A stretch of 64,000 nt of DNA from Myxococcales bacterium UBA1660 (GTDB lineage: Bacteria > Myxococcota_A > Polyangia > Polyangiales > Houyiibacteriaceae). A program made the position numbers and the translations under genes. Under the pieces are notes generated by a model. The model saw only the letters and a list, made by a program, of their open reading frames with translations. It ran no database searches and was not told the origin of the DNA. Below are positions 17,611 through 26,014 of the stretch, piece after piece. The stretch is taken from NCBI GenBank assembly GCA_002320815.1, contig DCLA01000005.1, forward strand, positions 200,483 through 264,482. The letters are read 5' to 3'. Positions within the stretch are counted from its first letter, which is position 1. Every line of letters begins with the position of its first letter.

Positions 17611-18342
17611 TCAGAAGCGCCAGCCGAGGCCGAGGAGCCACGCGCCGTAGCGTTCGCCGTCGCGGCGGAGCAGGTGTCCGTCGAGGGTGAGGGCCAGGCC
17701 CCCGTGGGGCCGCTCGAGGAGCTCCAGGGTCACCCGGCCGTGGGCCCCGTGGTTCGGTTCGGCGAAGCAGGTGCTGGCGGTCTGGCCGCCCCCGACGGTG
17801 CAGCCGGCGCCGAAGTCGATGGAGGGACCCACCGCGATGCCCAGCCTCGGCGCCGGGGAGAGCTCGAAGAGGAAGGAGCTCCAGCCGGCGACCTCCCACT
17901 GCTCCGCGGTGGTGTCCGCGCCCCAGCGGCCGGCGAGGAAGGTGAAGAGGTAGTAGACGCTGACGTACTCATGGAGTCGGAGCCCCAGGGAGAGCGAGAG
18001 GCCGCCCCAGCCGCCGTCGCCGCGCCCGACCACGCCGCCCCCGAGGAGGCCGAGCTCGAAGCGGACGGTGCGCTGCCAGACGTCGCGGCAGGGGAGGTCG
18101 GGGTCGCGGCGGCGCGAGGCCAGGCCGCCATCGAGGATGGAGCGACCGCGGTAGCGGCCGCCGCAGGGAGGGATCGCGGTCGATGTCTCGAGATCGCGCA
18201 CGAAGCCCGGGGTCGCCAGCGGATCGGGGCGCGCGATCTCGGCGGGGTCGTCCTCGTACTCGGCGTAGGGGAGGGTCTGCGCGCGAGCGGTGAGCGGGAC
18301 GAAGAGAGCGAAGAGAACGAGGGGGAGGGTTCGTCGGGGCAC
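17611..18342 (-). CDS. predicted outer-membrane beta-barrel protein
   Basis: The protein (243 residues from the GTG at 18342) has a signal peptide (PRRTLPLVLFALFVPLTARA, then QT). The mature part contains alternating hydrophobic and Gly/aromatic stretches typical of small beta-barrels (ELGLLGGGVVGRGDGGWGG, RLHEYVSVYYLFTF, RLGIAVGPSIDFGAG) and ends in an aromatic residue (LLGLGWRF), as outer-membrane barrels do. A GTG at 18378 would add 12 residues before the signal peptide; I prefer 18342 because it gives the cleaner signal. Four Cys residues may form two disulfides. The function is unknown. Confidence 0.7.
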   Translation of the reverse strand: MPRRTLPLVLFALFVPLTARAQTLPYAEYEDDPAEIARPDPLATPGFVRDLETSTAIPPCGGRYRGRSILDGGLASRRRDPDLPCRDVWQRTVRFELGLLGGGVVGRGDGGWGGLSLSLGLRLHEYVSVYYLFTFLAGRWGADTTAEQWEVAGWSSFLFELSPAPRLGIAVGPSIDFGAGCTVGGGQTASTCFAEPNHGAHGRVTLELLERPHGGLALTLDGHLLRRDGERYGAWLLGLGWRF

Positions 18343-18564
18343 GACAGAGGGTTGCGACCAAAGGGGCTCGACGTTCACTGTTGATATGACATTTTTGTCT
18401 CCATAGCAGGGTGTCGTGTGCCGCGGTCGCCGATGCCAACTTGTCCTCGGAAACCCGGCGCTCGGTGACGTTTCGTCGCCAGTGGAGCGAGGTGTCCGGC
18501 GTGGGTCCTGACTGCTGGGTCATCTATCGAGCACGGTCGCGCGTCGCGGGGTACCCTCGGCGCG

Positions 18565-20088
18565 ATGCGCACTTGTCCGCAGTGCCGGCGCCGCTTCGCT
18601 CAGGGGGAGGCTTTCTGTCCCTACGACGGCGCCCGGCTGCGCGACGAGCCGCGGGACCCGACCCGGCCCCCGGACGACGAGGACCCGCTGGTCGGAGCGC
18701 AGCTCGACGGTCGCTATCGTCTCCAGGCCGTCCTCGGCAAGGGCGGGATGGGCACCGTCTACGCGGGGCGCCAGATGGCCATCCACAAGATGGTCGCCAT
18801 CAAGACCCTGCGCGAAGTGGACGAGGGCGGGCAGGCGATGGGCCGCTTCGAGCGCGAGGCGCGCAGCGCGTCCCGGCTCGGACACCCGAACATCGTCGAC
18901 ATCTTCGACTTCGGGCGCACCGCGCATCCGCTAGGGGGACCGGACGCACTGGCCTATCTGGTCATGGAGCTCCTCGACGGCGAGGACCTCGGCGCGGTGC
19001 TCGCCCGGGAGGAGGCCCTGCCCCTCGAGCGTGTGCTGCCCATCGCGTTCCAGTGTTTCAGCGCGCTGGCGGCGGCCCACTCCGCGGGCATCGTCCATCG
19101 GGACCTCAAGCCGGAGAACGTCTTCCTCATCGCCGACCCGACCACGGGCAACGCCGAGCACGTGAAGATCGTGGACTTCGGTCTGGCCAAGATCACCGAG
19201 ACCGAGATGGACGGGGAGCCGGGGCGGAAGTTGACCCAGACCGGCATGGTCTTCGGGACCCCCTATTACATGCCCCCGGAGCAGTGCACCGGACGGGAGA
19301 CGGACCAGCGCGCCGACGTGTACGCGCTGGGGATCATCCTGTACGAGGCGTTGGCCGGGAAGCCGCCCTTCGTGGGCAACAACATCATGGAGGTGATCAA
19401 CCAGCACCTCATCGACCCGCCCCCGCCGCTCGCGGAGTTGAACCCCCAGGTGGTCGTGCCGCCGGCCGTGGAGGCCGTCATCCAGCGGTCCTTGGCGAAG
19501 CTCGCCGAGGACCGGCAGCCGTCCATGCGGGTCTTCGCCGACGAGCTCCGCGCGTCGCTCGCGGGCACCCGGTGGGCGAACCTGCCGCTGGTTCCCCGGG
19601 AGCGCATCCCCGACCACCGCGAGGGCCCCGGCGCGGTTCCCTCGCACTCGGAGCAGGCCTTCGCCAAGACGGCGCCGGCCCAGCAGGCGGTGGACATCGA
19701 GGCGATCAAGGCCGAGGTGGCGGCCAAGGCGGCCGCAGGTCGCGCGGCGGCGGAGATGGCGGGCCGCCCGTCCGGCGAACCGATCCCGCTGACCCAAGCC
19801 AAGGGCAGCGCGACGGGTGGCAAGGTCATCCCCCAGACCCGGCGGGCCATCGATCCGGTGCCGGCCCTCGCGCCGGAGCGGACCCCGGCGGAGACGGCGG
19901 ACCGGCCGCGCTTCTCCGGCCCCTCCATCGCGCCGCCCGCGCCCGCGCCCCGGGCCCCGCGCCTGGAGCCGGCGTCCACCCCGCCGCCCGGCGGTTCGTC
20001 GCGCGCGCTGGGGTGGATCGTGGGCGCGGTGCTCCTATTGGTCCTCGGCGGTGCCCTCGGCTACGTCGCGCTCCTCGTCGCCCGCTGA
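18565..20088 (+). CDS. membrane-anchored Ser/Thr protein kinase with N-terminal zinc ribbon
   Basis: This 507-residue protein starts with a zinc-ribbon-like CPQC...FCPYDG (Cys 4, 7 and 18), common in myxobacterial Ser/Thr kinases. The kinase domain spans about residues 50-330. It has the glycine loop LGKGGMGTVYAG, the VAIK lysine, HRDLKPEN near residue 178, DFG at about 204, and GTPYYMPPEQ in the activation segment, so all catalytic residues are present. A Pro/Ala-rich linker follows, then a single membrane helix at about 483-505 (LGWIVGAVLLLVLGGALG), leaving almost nothing outside. The kinase is expected to phosphorylate cytoplasmic targets from the inner membrane. Its last 54 bases overlap the end of the UPF0182 gene on the other strand. 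Confidence 0.92.
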   Translation: MRTCPQCRRRFAQGEAFCPYDGARLRDEPRDPTRPPDDEDPLVGAQLDGRYRLQAVLGKGGMGTVYAGRQMAIHKMVAIKTLREVDEGGQAMGRFEREARSASRLGHPNIVDIFDFGRTAHPLGGPDALAYLVMELLDGEDLGAVLAREEALPLERVLPIAFQCFSALAAAHSAGIVHRDLKPENVFLIADPTTGNAEHVKIVDFGLAKITETEMDGEPGRKLTQTGMVFGTPYYMPPEQCTGRETDQRADVYALGIILYEALAGKPPFVGNNIMEVINQHLIDPPPPLAELNPQVVVPPAVEAVIQRSLAKLAEDRQPSMRVFADELRASLAGTRWANLPLVPRERIPDHREGPGAVPSHSEQAFAKTAPAQQAVDIEAIKAEVAAKAAAGRAAAEMAGRPSGEPIPLTQAKGSATGGKVIPQTRRAIDPVPALAPERTPAETADRPRFSGPSIAPPAPAPRAPRLEPASTPPPGGSSRALGWIVGAVLLLVLGGALGYVALLVAR

Positions 20089-22884
20089 GGCTCCGGGGGT
20101 CTCCCGCGCCTCGTCGCCGGCCTCGGCCAGCGCGCCCAGGACTCGACCGAGCTCGTCCAGCGCCTCGCCGTAGGCGGCCCAGTCGCCACGCCGCTGAGCG
20201 GCGGTGGCGCGATCGAAGAGGGCCTTGGCCGCCCGGGCGCCCGGGCGCCCGGTAGGCGCGCCATTGGTGGTCGCATCGGTCGTCGCATCGGTCGGGGGGG
20301 CGCTCGCGCCGCCCGTCTCGGAGTTCGCGGCGATGGGGCCGTCGGTCGGCGCGAAGATGCGGCTCACCGCGCCGTCGAGGGTGGGCTCCATGGCGATGGA
20401 GTTCTCGTAGACCGCGATCACCCGCTTGAGCTCGGGGATGCGCCCGGACTCCGAGCGCAGGTAGAGGGGCGCCACGTAGAGCAGCGACTCCTCCACCGGG
20501 ATCACCAGCAGCGTGCCGAAGATGGCCTGGGAGCCGCGCTGGTCCCAGAGCGACACCTGGCGCGAGATCTCCGCGTCCTGGTGGATGCGGTTCATGATCT
20601 GCTGCGGGCCGAAGACCAGGCGGTCCTTGGGGAAGCGGTAGACCACCAGCTCGCCGCGGTGTTCGCCGTCGTTGCGCGCCACCATCCACGCGGCGAGGTT
20701 GGCCTTGGCCTTGGGCGTGTAGGGGATCATCAGCACCAGCTCGGCCTCGGCTTCGCCGGGCAGGCGCATGACGGTGTAGTAGGGCTCCATCCGGCGCCGG
20801 CCGTCCTCGGTCCCCATCGTCGGCACCTCCCACTGGTCCTCCCGGTCGTAGACGTCCTGGGGATCGCCCATGTGGTAGACGGTCAGCATCTCCGTCTGGG
20901 CGTGGAAGAGGTCCTCCGGGTAGCGGAGGTGTCGGCGCAAGTCGTCGGGGAGCGCCTCGAGGTCCTCGAAGAGGCTGGGGAAGATGGCGCGCCAGGTGCG
21001 GATCAAGGGGTCCGCCGGGTCGGCGACGTAGAAGTGCACGTCGCCGTGATAGGCGTCGATCACCACCTTCACCGAGTTGCGCACGTAGTTGGTGCCCGAC
21101 GCGTTCGGCTGCGCGTAGGGGTAGCGGGTGGTCTCGGTATAGGCGTCCTGGATCCAGGCCAGGGAGCCGTCGTCGCGCACGACCATGTAGGGGTCGCGGT
21201 CGTAGTCCAGGAAGGGCGCCAGGGTGCGCACGCGGTCGCGGATGCCCCGATGGAGGAGCACCCGGGACTGGTCGTCGATCTCGTCGGAGAGGACCAACTT
21301 GAAGGACCCGCCGGCCAGGGCGAAGGCCAGCCGGGTGAAGGCCGAGTCCAGCCGCACACCGCCGCGACCCTCGTAGGTCGCGTAGACGTTCTCATCGCCC
21401 GAGGGGTGGTCGAACTCGCGGGCGCCGGTGCGCACGAAGACGTGGTCGTTGCTGAGCTCGCCGAAGTAGATCTCGGGGCGCGTCACCCGGAGCTCGGGGA
21501 CGGTGGACACCGGCGGGATGTCCTGCACGTAGAGCTCGGGGAGACCCTCCGGCGTGGCCTGGTTCACCGGGCCCAGCGTCAGGCCGTAGCCGTGGGTGAA
21601 GGTGAAGCGCTCGTTGATCCAGGTGCGGTTGGGCAGACTCTCGGCGGCGAGCTCCCGGGGCGAGAGCATGATCTGCCGGAGCTGCCCGTCGACCATGTAC
21701 CGGTCGTTGTCGACGCTGGCGAACTCGTAGTAGGTCCGGATCTCCTGAATCTGGGCGAAGGTGTCCAGGAGCGGCCGGTGATCCCAGAGGCGCACGTTGT
21801 CCAACGTCGCCCGGTTGGCCTCGATGTCCGCGGCGGTCAGAGGGTCGTCGGCGTCGAGGTCCCGCTCGGCGACCGCGTCGAGACCCCAGCCGACGCGGGT
21901 GGCCTCGATGTTCCGCGCGATGAAGGGCGCCTCCTTCTGGGCCTCGTTGGGCAGGACGCTCAGCCGGTGGACCAGCGACGGGTAGAGGCGCACGCCGACC
22001 AGGTCCACGCCGAAGAAGGCCACCAGGGCCAGCCCGATGAGCACCGAGCGCTGCCGGGTCGCGGCGAAGGCCACGAGCAGCGCGGCCAGGACGCCGACGG
22101 CGACCTTGGCCTGGAGCATCGGGAGCCGCGCGTGGGCGTCGGCGTAGCTGGCCCCGGCCACCGGGCCCATGCCGTGGAAGAGGAGCTCGGGGATGGCCAG
22201 CCAGGCATCGAAGGTGAGCACCCCGAGGAGGAGCGCGCCCAGGACGCAGAGGTGGGCGCGGGCCGCGCGCTGGGCGGACGGGATCGGCAGCCCGCTCCGG
22301 GAGCGGGTCAGGGTGAGGGCGCCGGTGAAGAGGTAGAGGGCTGAGGTGAGCAGGGTGCTCAGGCCCACGGCCCACAGGAGCAGGCTCCGGACGCCTTCCA
22401 GGAAGGGCAGGGTGAAGACGTAGAAGGCCACGTCGTGCCCGAGCAGCGGGTCGCTCTGGCCGAAGGCGGTCTGGTGGGTCCACGCCAGCCAGGTGGTCGG
22501 TTCGGCGGCCGCGGCGAGGCCGGCCACGAGACCGAAGCCCAGCGCGACCATCGGCAGCGCCCGCTGGAGGGCGTAGCGGATCACCTCGCGGGCCTGGACC
22601 AGCTCCGCCGGGCCCGTCTGGGCGATGGGCGGCGCGAGCCGGAGGGCGATGCGCCCGTTCACGGCCAGGGTGAGCGCGAAGGGGATGCTCACGGCCAGGA
22701 AGAGCCAGAGCTGGGTGCGCACCAGGGTGGTGAAGGCGTCTTCGAAGCCCAGGGACCGGAAGAAGCGGAGGTCGAGGTAGAAGCCGGCCAGCGAGGGCAG
22801 CGCTACCAGGAAGACCAACGCCACCGTGGCCAGGGCGAGCCCGACCTTCAGGCGAGTGGGAGCGGAGGGACGCGGTTCGGCCAT
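20035..22884 (-). CDS. UPF0182 (COG1615) integral membrane protein
   Basis: The 949-residue protein matches the UPF0182 family in layout. About seven hydrophobic helices lie in the first 300 residues (for example ALATVALVFLVALPSLAGF and TQLWLFLAVSIPFALTLAV), followed by a large soluble region. Conserved-looking stretches include WGLDAVAERDLDADDPL, NVRLWDHRPLLDTFAQIQEI, RYMVDGQLRQIMLSPREL, TWINERFTFTHGYGLTLGPV and PYLVV-like segments near DYDRDPYMVVRDDG. The family is widespread in Actinobacteria and Myxococcota and has no established function. The C-terminus is Thr/Ala-rich and its coding end overlaps the kinase gene tail to tail by 54 bases. ATG 22884 gives MAEPRPSAPTRLKVG. Confidence 0.9.
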   Translation of the reverse strand: MAEPRPSAPTRLKVGLALATVALVFLVALPSLAGFYLDLRFFRSLGFEDAFTTLVRTQLWLFLAVSIPFALTLAVNGRIALRLAPPIAQTGPAELVQAREVIRYALQRALPMVALGFGLVAGLAAAAEPTTWLAWTHQTAFGQSDPLLGHDVAFYVFTLPFLEGVRSLLLWAVGLSTLLTSALYLFTGALTLTRSRSGLPIPSAQRAARAHLCVLGALLLGVLTFDAWLAIPELLFHGMGPVAGASYADAHARLPMLQAKVAVGVLAALLVAFAATRQRSVLIGLALVAFFGVDLVGVRLYPSLVHRLSVLPNEAQKEAPFIARNIEATRVGWGLDAVAERDLDADDPLTAADIEANRATLDNVRLWDHRPLLDTFAQIQEIRTYYEFASVDNDRYMVDGQLRQIMLSPRELAAESLPNRTWINERFTFTHGYGLTLGPVNQATPEGLPELYVQDIPPVSTVPELRVTRPEIYFGELSNDHVFVRTGAREFDHPSGDENVYATYEGRGGVRLDSAFTRLAFALAGGSFKLVLSDEIDDQSRVLLHRGIRDRVRTLAPFLDYDRDPYMVVRDDGSLAWIQDAYTETTRYPYAQPNASGTNYVRNSVKVVIDAYHGDVHFYVADPADPLIRTWRAIFPSLFEDLEALPDDLRRHLRYPEDLFHAQTEMLTVYHMGDPQDVYDREDQWEVPTMGTEDGRRRMEPYYTVMRLPGEAEAELVLMIPYTPKAKANLAAWMVARNDGEHRGELVVYRFPKDRLVFGPQQIMNRIHQDAEISRQVSLWDQRGSQAIFGTLLVIPVEESLLYVAPLYLRSESGRIPELKRVIAVYENSIAMEPTLDGAVSRIFAPTDGPIAANSETGGASAPPTDATTDATTNGAPTGRPGARAAKALFDRATAAQRRGDWAAYGEALDELGRVLGALAEAGDEARETPGASAGDEERDVAEGTAEDQ

Positions 22885-22955
22885 CGTCGCCCGTTGTAAG
22901 CGTGGCGGCGGGAGGCGTCGAGGGGGGCGCCCCCGAGAAGGGCCGAGAGCCCGGG

Positions 22956-22982
22956 GGCGACCCGGCGCGGGACCGGGTCGCC
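22956..22982 (-). terminator. 10-bp hairpin after panD
   Basis: GGCGACCCGG (22956-22965) pairs perfectly with CCGGGTCGCC (22973-22982) around a 7-base loop, 7 bases downstream of the panD stop on the minus strand. No T-tract is seen. Confidence 0.55.
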
Positions 22983-22989
22983 GGGGCGG

Positions 22990-23397
22990 TCAGGCGTGGG
23001 CGGGGCCCAGGTGCCGCGGCATCTGGGGGCCGGCGCGCTCGGGGCCGATCTCGACGGCCTCGTTCTGCGCGTTGCAGAGGACGACCTTGGGCTGGTGCAC
23101 GCGCGCTTCCTCGTCGCTCATCTCGCCGAAGCTGGCGATGATGGCGGTGTCGCCGACGCCCATCAGGTGCGCGGCGGCGCCGTTCACGCAGATGACCTTC
23201 GAGCCCCGGGGCCCGCGCAGGGCGTAGGTCGCCAGGCGGGTGCCGCGGGTCACGTTCCAGATGTGGACCTCTTCGTGCTCGAGGATGCCGGCGGCATCGA
23301 GGAGGTCCGCGTCCACGGTCACGCTGCCCTCGTACTCGAGGTCGGCGTGGGTGATGACACAGCGGTGGATCTTGCCCAAGAACATCCGACGGCGCAT
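22990..23397 (-). CDS. panD: aspartate 1-decarboxylase (pyruvoyl-dependent)
   Basis: The 135-residue proenzyme is close to normal PanD length. It makes beta-alanine from L-aspartate for pantothenate and coenzyme A synthesis. The self-cleavage site is present: Gly24-Ser25 in YEGSVT, with Ser25 becoming the pyruvoyl group. Other landmarks are FLGKIHRCVITHADL, the Tyr-containing VHIWNVTRGTRLATYAL, and ICVNGAAAHLMGVGDTAIIA, then the PKVVLCN-type ending. The C-terminus runs about 15 residues past the family core. The ATG at 23397 gives MRRRMFLGK; the internal ATG at 23385 (MFLGK) is an equally good start. No other pantothenate genes adjoin. Confidence 0.95.
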   Translation of the reverse strand: MRRRMFLGKIHRCVITHADLEYEGSVTVDADLLDAAGILEHEEVHIWNVTRGTRLATYALRGPRGSKVICVNGAAAHLMGVGDTAIIASFGEMSDEEARVHQPKVVLCNAQNEAVEIGPERAGPQMPRHLGPAHA

Positions 23398-23597
23398 GAG
23401 GCGCTCCTCTCCGAAGAGGCCGGGGGCCCCTCGATCTCTCTATCTGACACTTCGCGTGGCGGCCTCGAGAATCGAGGTACGCCCGACGTCAGGACCGTAG
23501 CCGCGGCCCCGGGGGGGCGCAAGGGCTGCATTTCGATCGTGTTTCGCCGCTTCGAAGTCTTGTTGCATCAGGGTTGCATCTTGGTCAGGGTTCTCGG

Positions 23598-24623
23598 GTG
23601 ACCCTGCCGCTCACCGTGCTCACCGGGTTCCTCGGCTCCGGGAAGACCACCCTGCTCAACCACGCGCTCCGGGACCCGCGCTTCGCCCGGGCGCTGGTGG
23701 TGGTCAACGAGCTGGGCGACGTCCCGCTGGACCACCTGCTGGTGCGGGAGGTGCGTGACGACGTGGTGCTCCTCGACTCCGGCTGCGTCTGCTGTTCGAT
23801 CCGCGGGGACCTGGTGGACACCCTCGTGGCCGAGGCGACCGGAGACCGGGCGAGCGCCTTCGACCGGGTCCTGGTGGAGACCACCGGGATGGCCGACCCG
23901 ACGCCGATCGTCGCGACCCTGGTGCGCCACCCGGAGCTCGTTCGGCACGTGCACCTGGACGGGGTGATCACCGCGGTCGATTGCGAGCTGGGCCCCGCGA
24001 CTCTCGAGGCCCACGCCGAAGCCCGCAAGCAGGTGATCCTCGCCGACGACGTCGTCTTCACCAAGGCCGACCGGGTGGGTGGATGCCAGGCCGCCGAGGC
24101 CGCCGTCCGCGCGCTGGCTCCCCACGCCCGCCTCTTCCAGGCCGACCACGGCGCGCTGGACTGGGGCCCGCTCCTCCAGTGGACGGCGTCGACCGTCGCG
24201 TCACGACTGGACGTACCCGTCGGGCCCGCCGGGGTGCACGCGCACGGGGAGGGGGTCCAGAGCTTCTCGGTCCAGACCTCGGCGCCCGTCGACTTCTCGG
24301 CCTTCGCCCTCTGGCTGGCCACCACCAGTCAGTTCCATGGCCGGCAGCTCCTCCGGGTCAAGGGTCTCCTCGCCGCTCCTGGCGAGCCGGGGCCGCTCGT
24401 CGTCCAAGCCGTGCAGCACGTCGTGCACCCGGTCTACGCCATGCCCGCCTGGCCTTCCGCCGACGAGCGCTCGCGGGTCATGGTCATCACCCGCGGGATG
24501 AGCCCCGGCCTCGTGGCCGAGCTCCGCGCGTCGCTGCAAGAGCTCTTCCCCGCGGAGCGCGAGGTGCCGGGGGCGGGACTCGAACCCTATCGCAAGACGG
24601 GCGATCCGAGTCGTTCGGGGTAG
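23598..24623 (+). CDS. CobW/G3E-family GTPase (metallochaperone-like), C-terminus made by att sequence
   Basis: This is a G3E GTPase of the CobW type. It has a Walker A motif (TGFLGSGKTTLLNH), the metal-binding CVCC motif (LDSGCVCCSIRGDLVDTL), ETTGMADPTPI and the base-specificity motif FTKAD. The C-terminal CobW domain follows at about residues 215-320 (FSAFALWLATTSQFHGRQLLRVKG). Such proteins deliver metals (Zn, Co) to client enzymes; the client here is unknown. The GTG at 23598 gives MTLPLTVLTGF. The last 19 or 20 codons (VPGAGLEPYRKTG...) lie inside the att repeat starting at 24564. The natural C-terminus was therefore altered by integration, or already ran into the convergent tRNA gene. 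Confidence 0.88.
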   Translation: MTLPLTVLTGFLGSGKTTLLNHALRDPRFARALVVVNELGDVPLDHLLVREVRDDVVLLDSGCVCCSIRGDLVDTLVAEATGDRASAFDRVLVETTGMADPTPIVATLVRHPELVRHVHLDGVITAVDCELGPATLEAHAEARKQVILADDVVFTKADRVGGCQAAEAAVRALAPHARLFQADHGALDWGPLLQWTASTVASRLDVPVGPAGVHAHGEGVQSFSVQTSAPVDFSAFALWLATTSQFHGRQLLRVKGLLAAPGEPGPLVVQAVQHVVHPVYAMPAWPSADERSRVMVITRGMSPGLVAELRASLQELFPAEREVPGAGLEPYRKTGDPSRSG

Positions 24624-24624
24624 T
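24564..24624. repeat. att-site copy 1 (outer left remnant)
   Basis: The first 24 bases (24564-24587) are identical to the 3' end of tRNA-Leu at 41588-41611 and to copy 2 at 25762-25785. Over about 61 bases, copies 1 and 2 agree except for two substitutions. The left flank (GAGCGCGAG) is chromosomal and differs from the AGTAGT that precedes the other two copies. Copy 1 therefore marks the outermost left boundary of the accessory region. It sits inside the coding end of the CobW gene. Confidence 0.8.
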
Positions 24625-24666
24625 CGGTCGTCGCGAGCGAGGTCGGGGAGCAGGATTGCCCGACGC

Positions 24667-25687
24667 TCATCGATCCATTGCGAGATCGAACGAGTGGCGG
24701 CCCATCGCTCGATACCCTGCGGCCAGGTCGCGGGTCCGCACCCGGAAGACGCCATCCCGGTCATCCACCTCGATCGCCTCTCACCACGCCCGCGAGGAGG
24801 TCGTCCGTGTGCTGGTAGTTCGACAGGATTTCGTGGACGAACCCACCGTCGTCTTGAGCCGACGTTCTGTGGGCGACTCCCTCACCCAGCACGTGACCGC
24901 AGAGAACGAGTTCCACCTGCCCGTGAGGTCGCACCAAGCGCTCGTAGACTTCCTCCGCGTGGGCCCCCGGCGCATCGGGGTCACGACCCACTGCGTACTC
25001 CGTGACGTCCCACGACTGCTCATCCGCTCGGGCTGCGCTGTAGCGCGTCCCATCGTCGTAGAGGTAGGAGTGGGTGAGTAGGATCGTCCGGGCCTCCGGG
25101 TGCTCCGAGAGAATGCTCTCCGCCCAGCGAAGAGCCGCCTGCCTCGGGGCGAACTCGAGCACCAACACCATCCACTCCGCGCTTCCCACGTAGGGCGTCA
25201 AGAAGTGAGCCGCGTTCTCCACGCGCCCCTCAGCCAGCAGGGTATCGGGGTCGAGTAGATCGAAGTCTACCACCGGGAAGTACTCGTCGAGGAGAGTGGT
25301 ACGGTCCGAGGCGGAGCCGTTCTCTCCCATGTCGTGGTTGCCGACCGCGAGCACGTACGGCACCGCCCCCTGGAGCGTATCGAAGGCGGAGCGGGCGACC
25401 GCCCACTCGCCCGGCGAGTTGTGCTCGACGATGTCGCCCACATGGAGAACCATCTTCAGGTCGAGCTCGGTCTCGGCGGCATCCCTGAACCACGCCGTCT
25501 CCGCTTCGAACGTCTCGGGGGCCACATCCGAGTACGTTTGGGTGTCGGGCAGGACTCCGAATACCCAAGAGTCCGAACCCCCGGCGGGGAACGGGGCGTT
25601 GCTCTCGTCGGCGCACCCGCTAGCGGCTCCCGCCATCAGGTACGCAGCGAGGGCGCATCGTCCCCATCTCGTGAGCAGCGTCCGCAT
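24667..25687 (-). pseudogene. calcineurin-like phosphoesterase lipoprotein, apparently frameshifted near its end
   Basis: The open frame 25687-24761 encodes 308 residues. It starts with a lipoprotein signal (YLMAGAASGCADES) and contains phosphoesterase motifs GVLPDTQTYS, VLHVGDIVEHNSPGEW, AVGNHDMGENG, THSYLYDDG and LCGHVLGEGVAH, so all metal motifs are present. It ends oddly in VVRGDRGG. A shift of one base near 24780 opens a second frame, AIEVDDRDGVFRVRTRDLAA, to a stop at 24667, which looks like the expected beta-strand end of such proteins. The gene therefore seems to carry a small indel near its 3' end; it might still give an active enzyme. It is the only gene between att copies 1 and 2 and is likely cargo. 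Its substrate is unknown. Confidence 0.65.
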
Positions 25688-25757
25688 GTCCGATGCACGA
25701 GGCTACCACTCGGCCTCTGAGCCGCCACCTAGATGCCGCCTGGCGTTGTAGGAAGAG

Positions 25758-25822
25758 AGTAGTGCCGGGGGCGGGACTCGAACCCTATCGCAAGACGGGC
25801 GATCCGAGTCGTTTCGGGTAGT
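25758..25822. repeat. att-site copy 2 (attL of the large element)
   Basis: The 24-base core at 25762-25785 equals the tRNA-Leu 3' end at 41588-41611. Including the preceding AGTA, 28 bases are shared with the right end. Downstream, 25786-25822 matches copy 1 with two substitutions. The position, orientation and shared flank identify this as the left junction of the element ending at tRNA-Leu. Confidence 0.85.
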
Positions 25823-25991
25823 TGAGGGCGATTCGAGCGGCTCAGTCGACCCCAGAATCACCGAAGGAAGTGGCCACCCGGTGCAGAATGCTGAGCAGGT
25901 CAGCGCGTCAGCGCTGGTGCTCCACTGCCCCGAATGCGGTGAGCCCCTCGAGGGGCGGACGTGCGAGCCGTGCGGGGTGCTGTGCTCGTGA
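25785..25991 (+). other. left-end open frame: possible C-terminal zinc-ribbon tail of the integrase in the excised circle
   Basis: Read in the frame that the integrase uses across the att core, this stretch is open for 68 codons. It encodes TLSQDGRSESFRVVEGD and ends in CPECGEPLEGRTCEPCG then VLCS and TGA (25989-25991). C-x2-C ... C-x2-C spacing is a typical zinc ribbon. There is no start codon or ribosome-binding site of its own in the integrated state. Joining 41610 to 25785, as excision would, fuses it in frame to the integrase, giving about 491 residues instead of 450. The frame and motif are directly visible; the fusion is inference. Confidence 0.55.
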
Positions 25992-26014
25992 ATCGATCCG
26001 ATGCTGGAGAAGCA

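Larger units (their letters stand above)
24564..25761. mobile_element. remnant of an earlier element, or mini-element, between att copies 1 and 2
   Basis: This 1.2 kb segment is bounded by two att copies in direct orientation and holds one damaged phosphoesterase gene. Its left end matches the left end of the large element for about 36 bases beyond the core. Its right end carries AGTAGT, the same six bases that precede the core at the right end of the large element. The simplest history is insertion of a related element at tRNA-Leu, later insertion of the large element at the same site, and deletion of most of the first. A small cassette moved in trans by the resident integrase is an alternative. 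Confidence 0.6.

Noticed and set aside
18379..18564. A promoter TTGATA-17-TAGCAG in front of the kinase gene
   Set aside because: The match is partial and far from the kinase start, and the region also serves the divergent outer-membrane gene; too weak to list.
24564..24624. A second tRNA gene at att copy 1
   Set aside because: Only the T arm and 3' acceptor strand are present. No 5' acceptor strand, D arm or anticodon arm follows on the minus strand.
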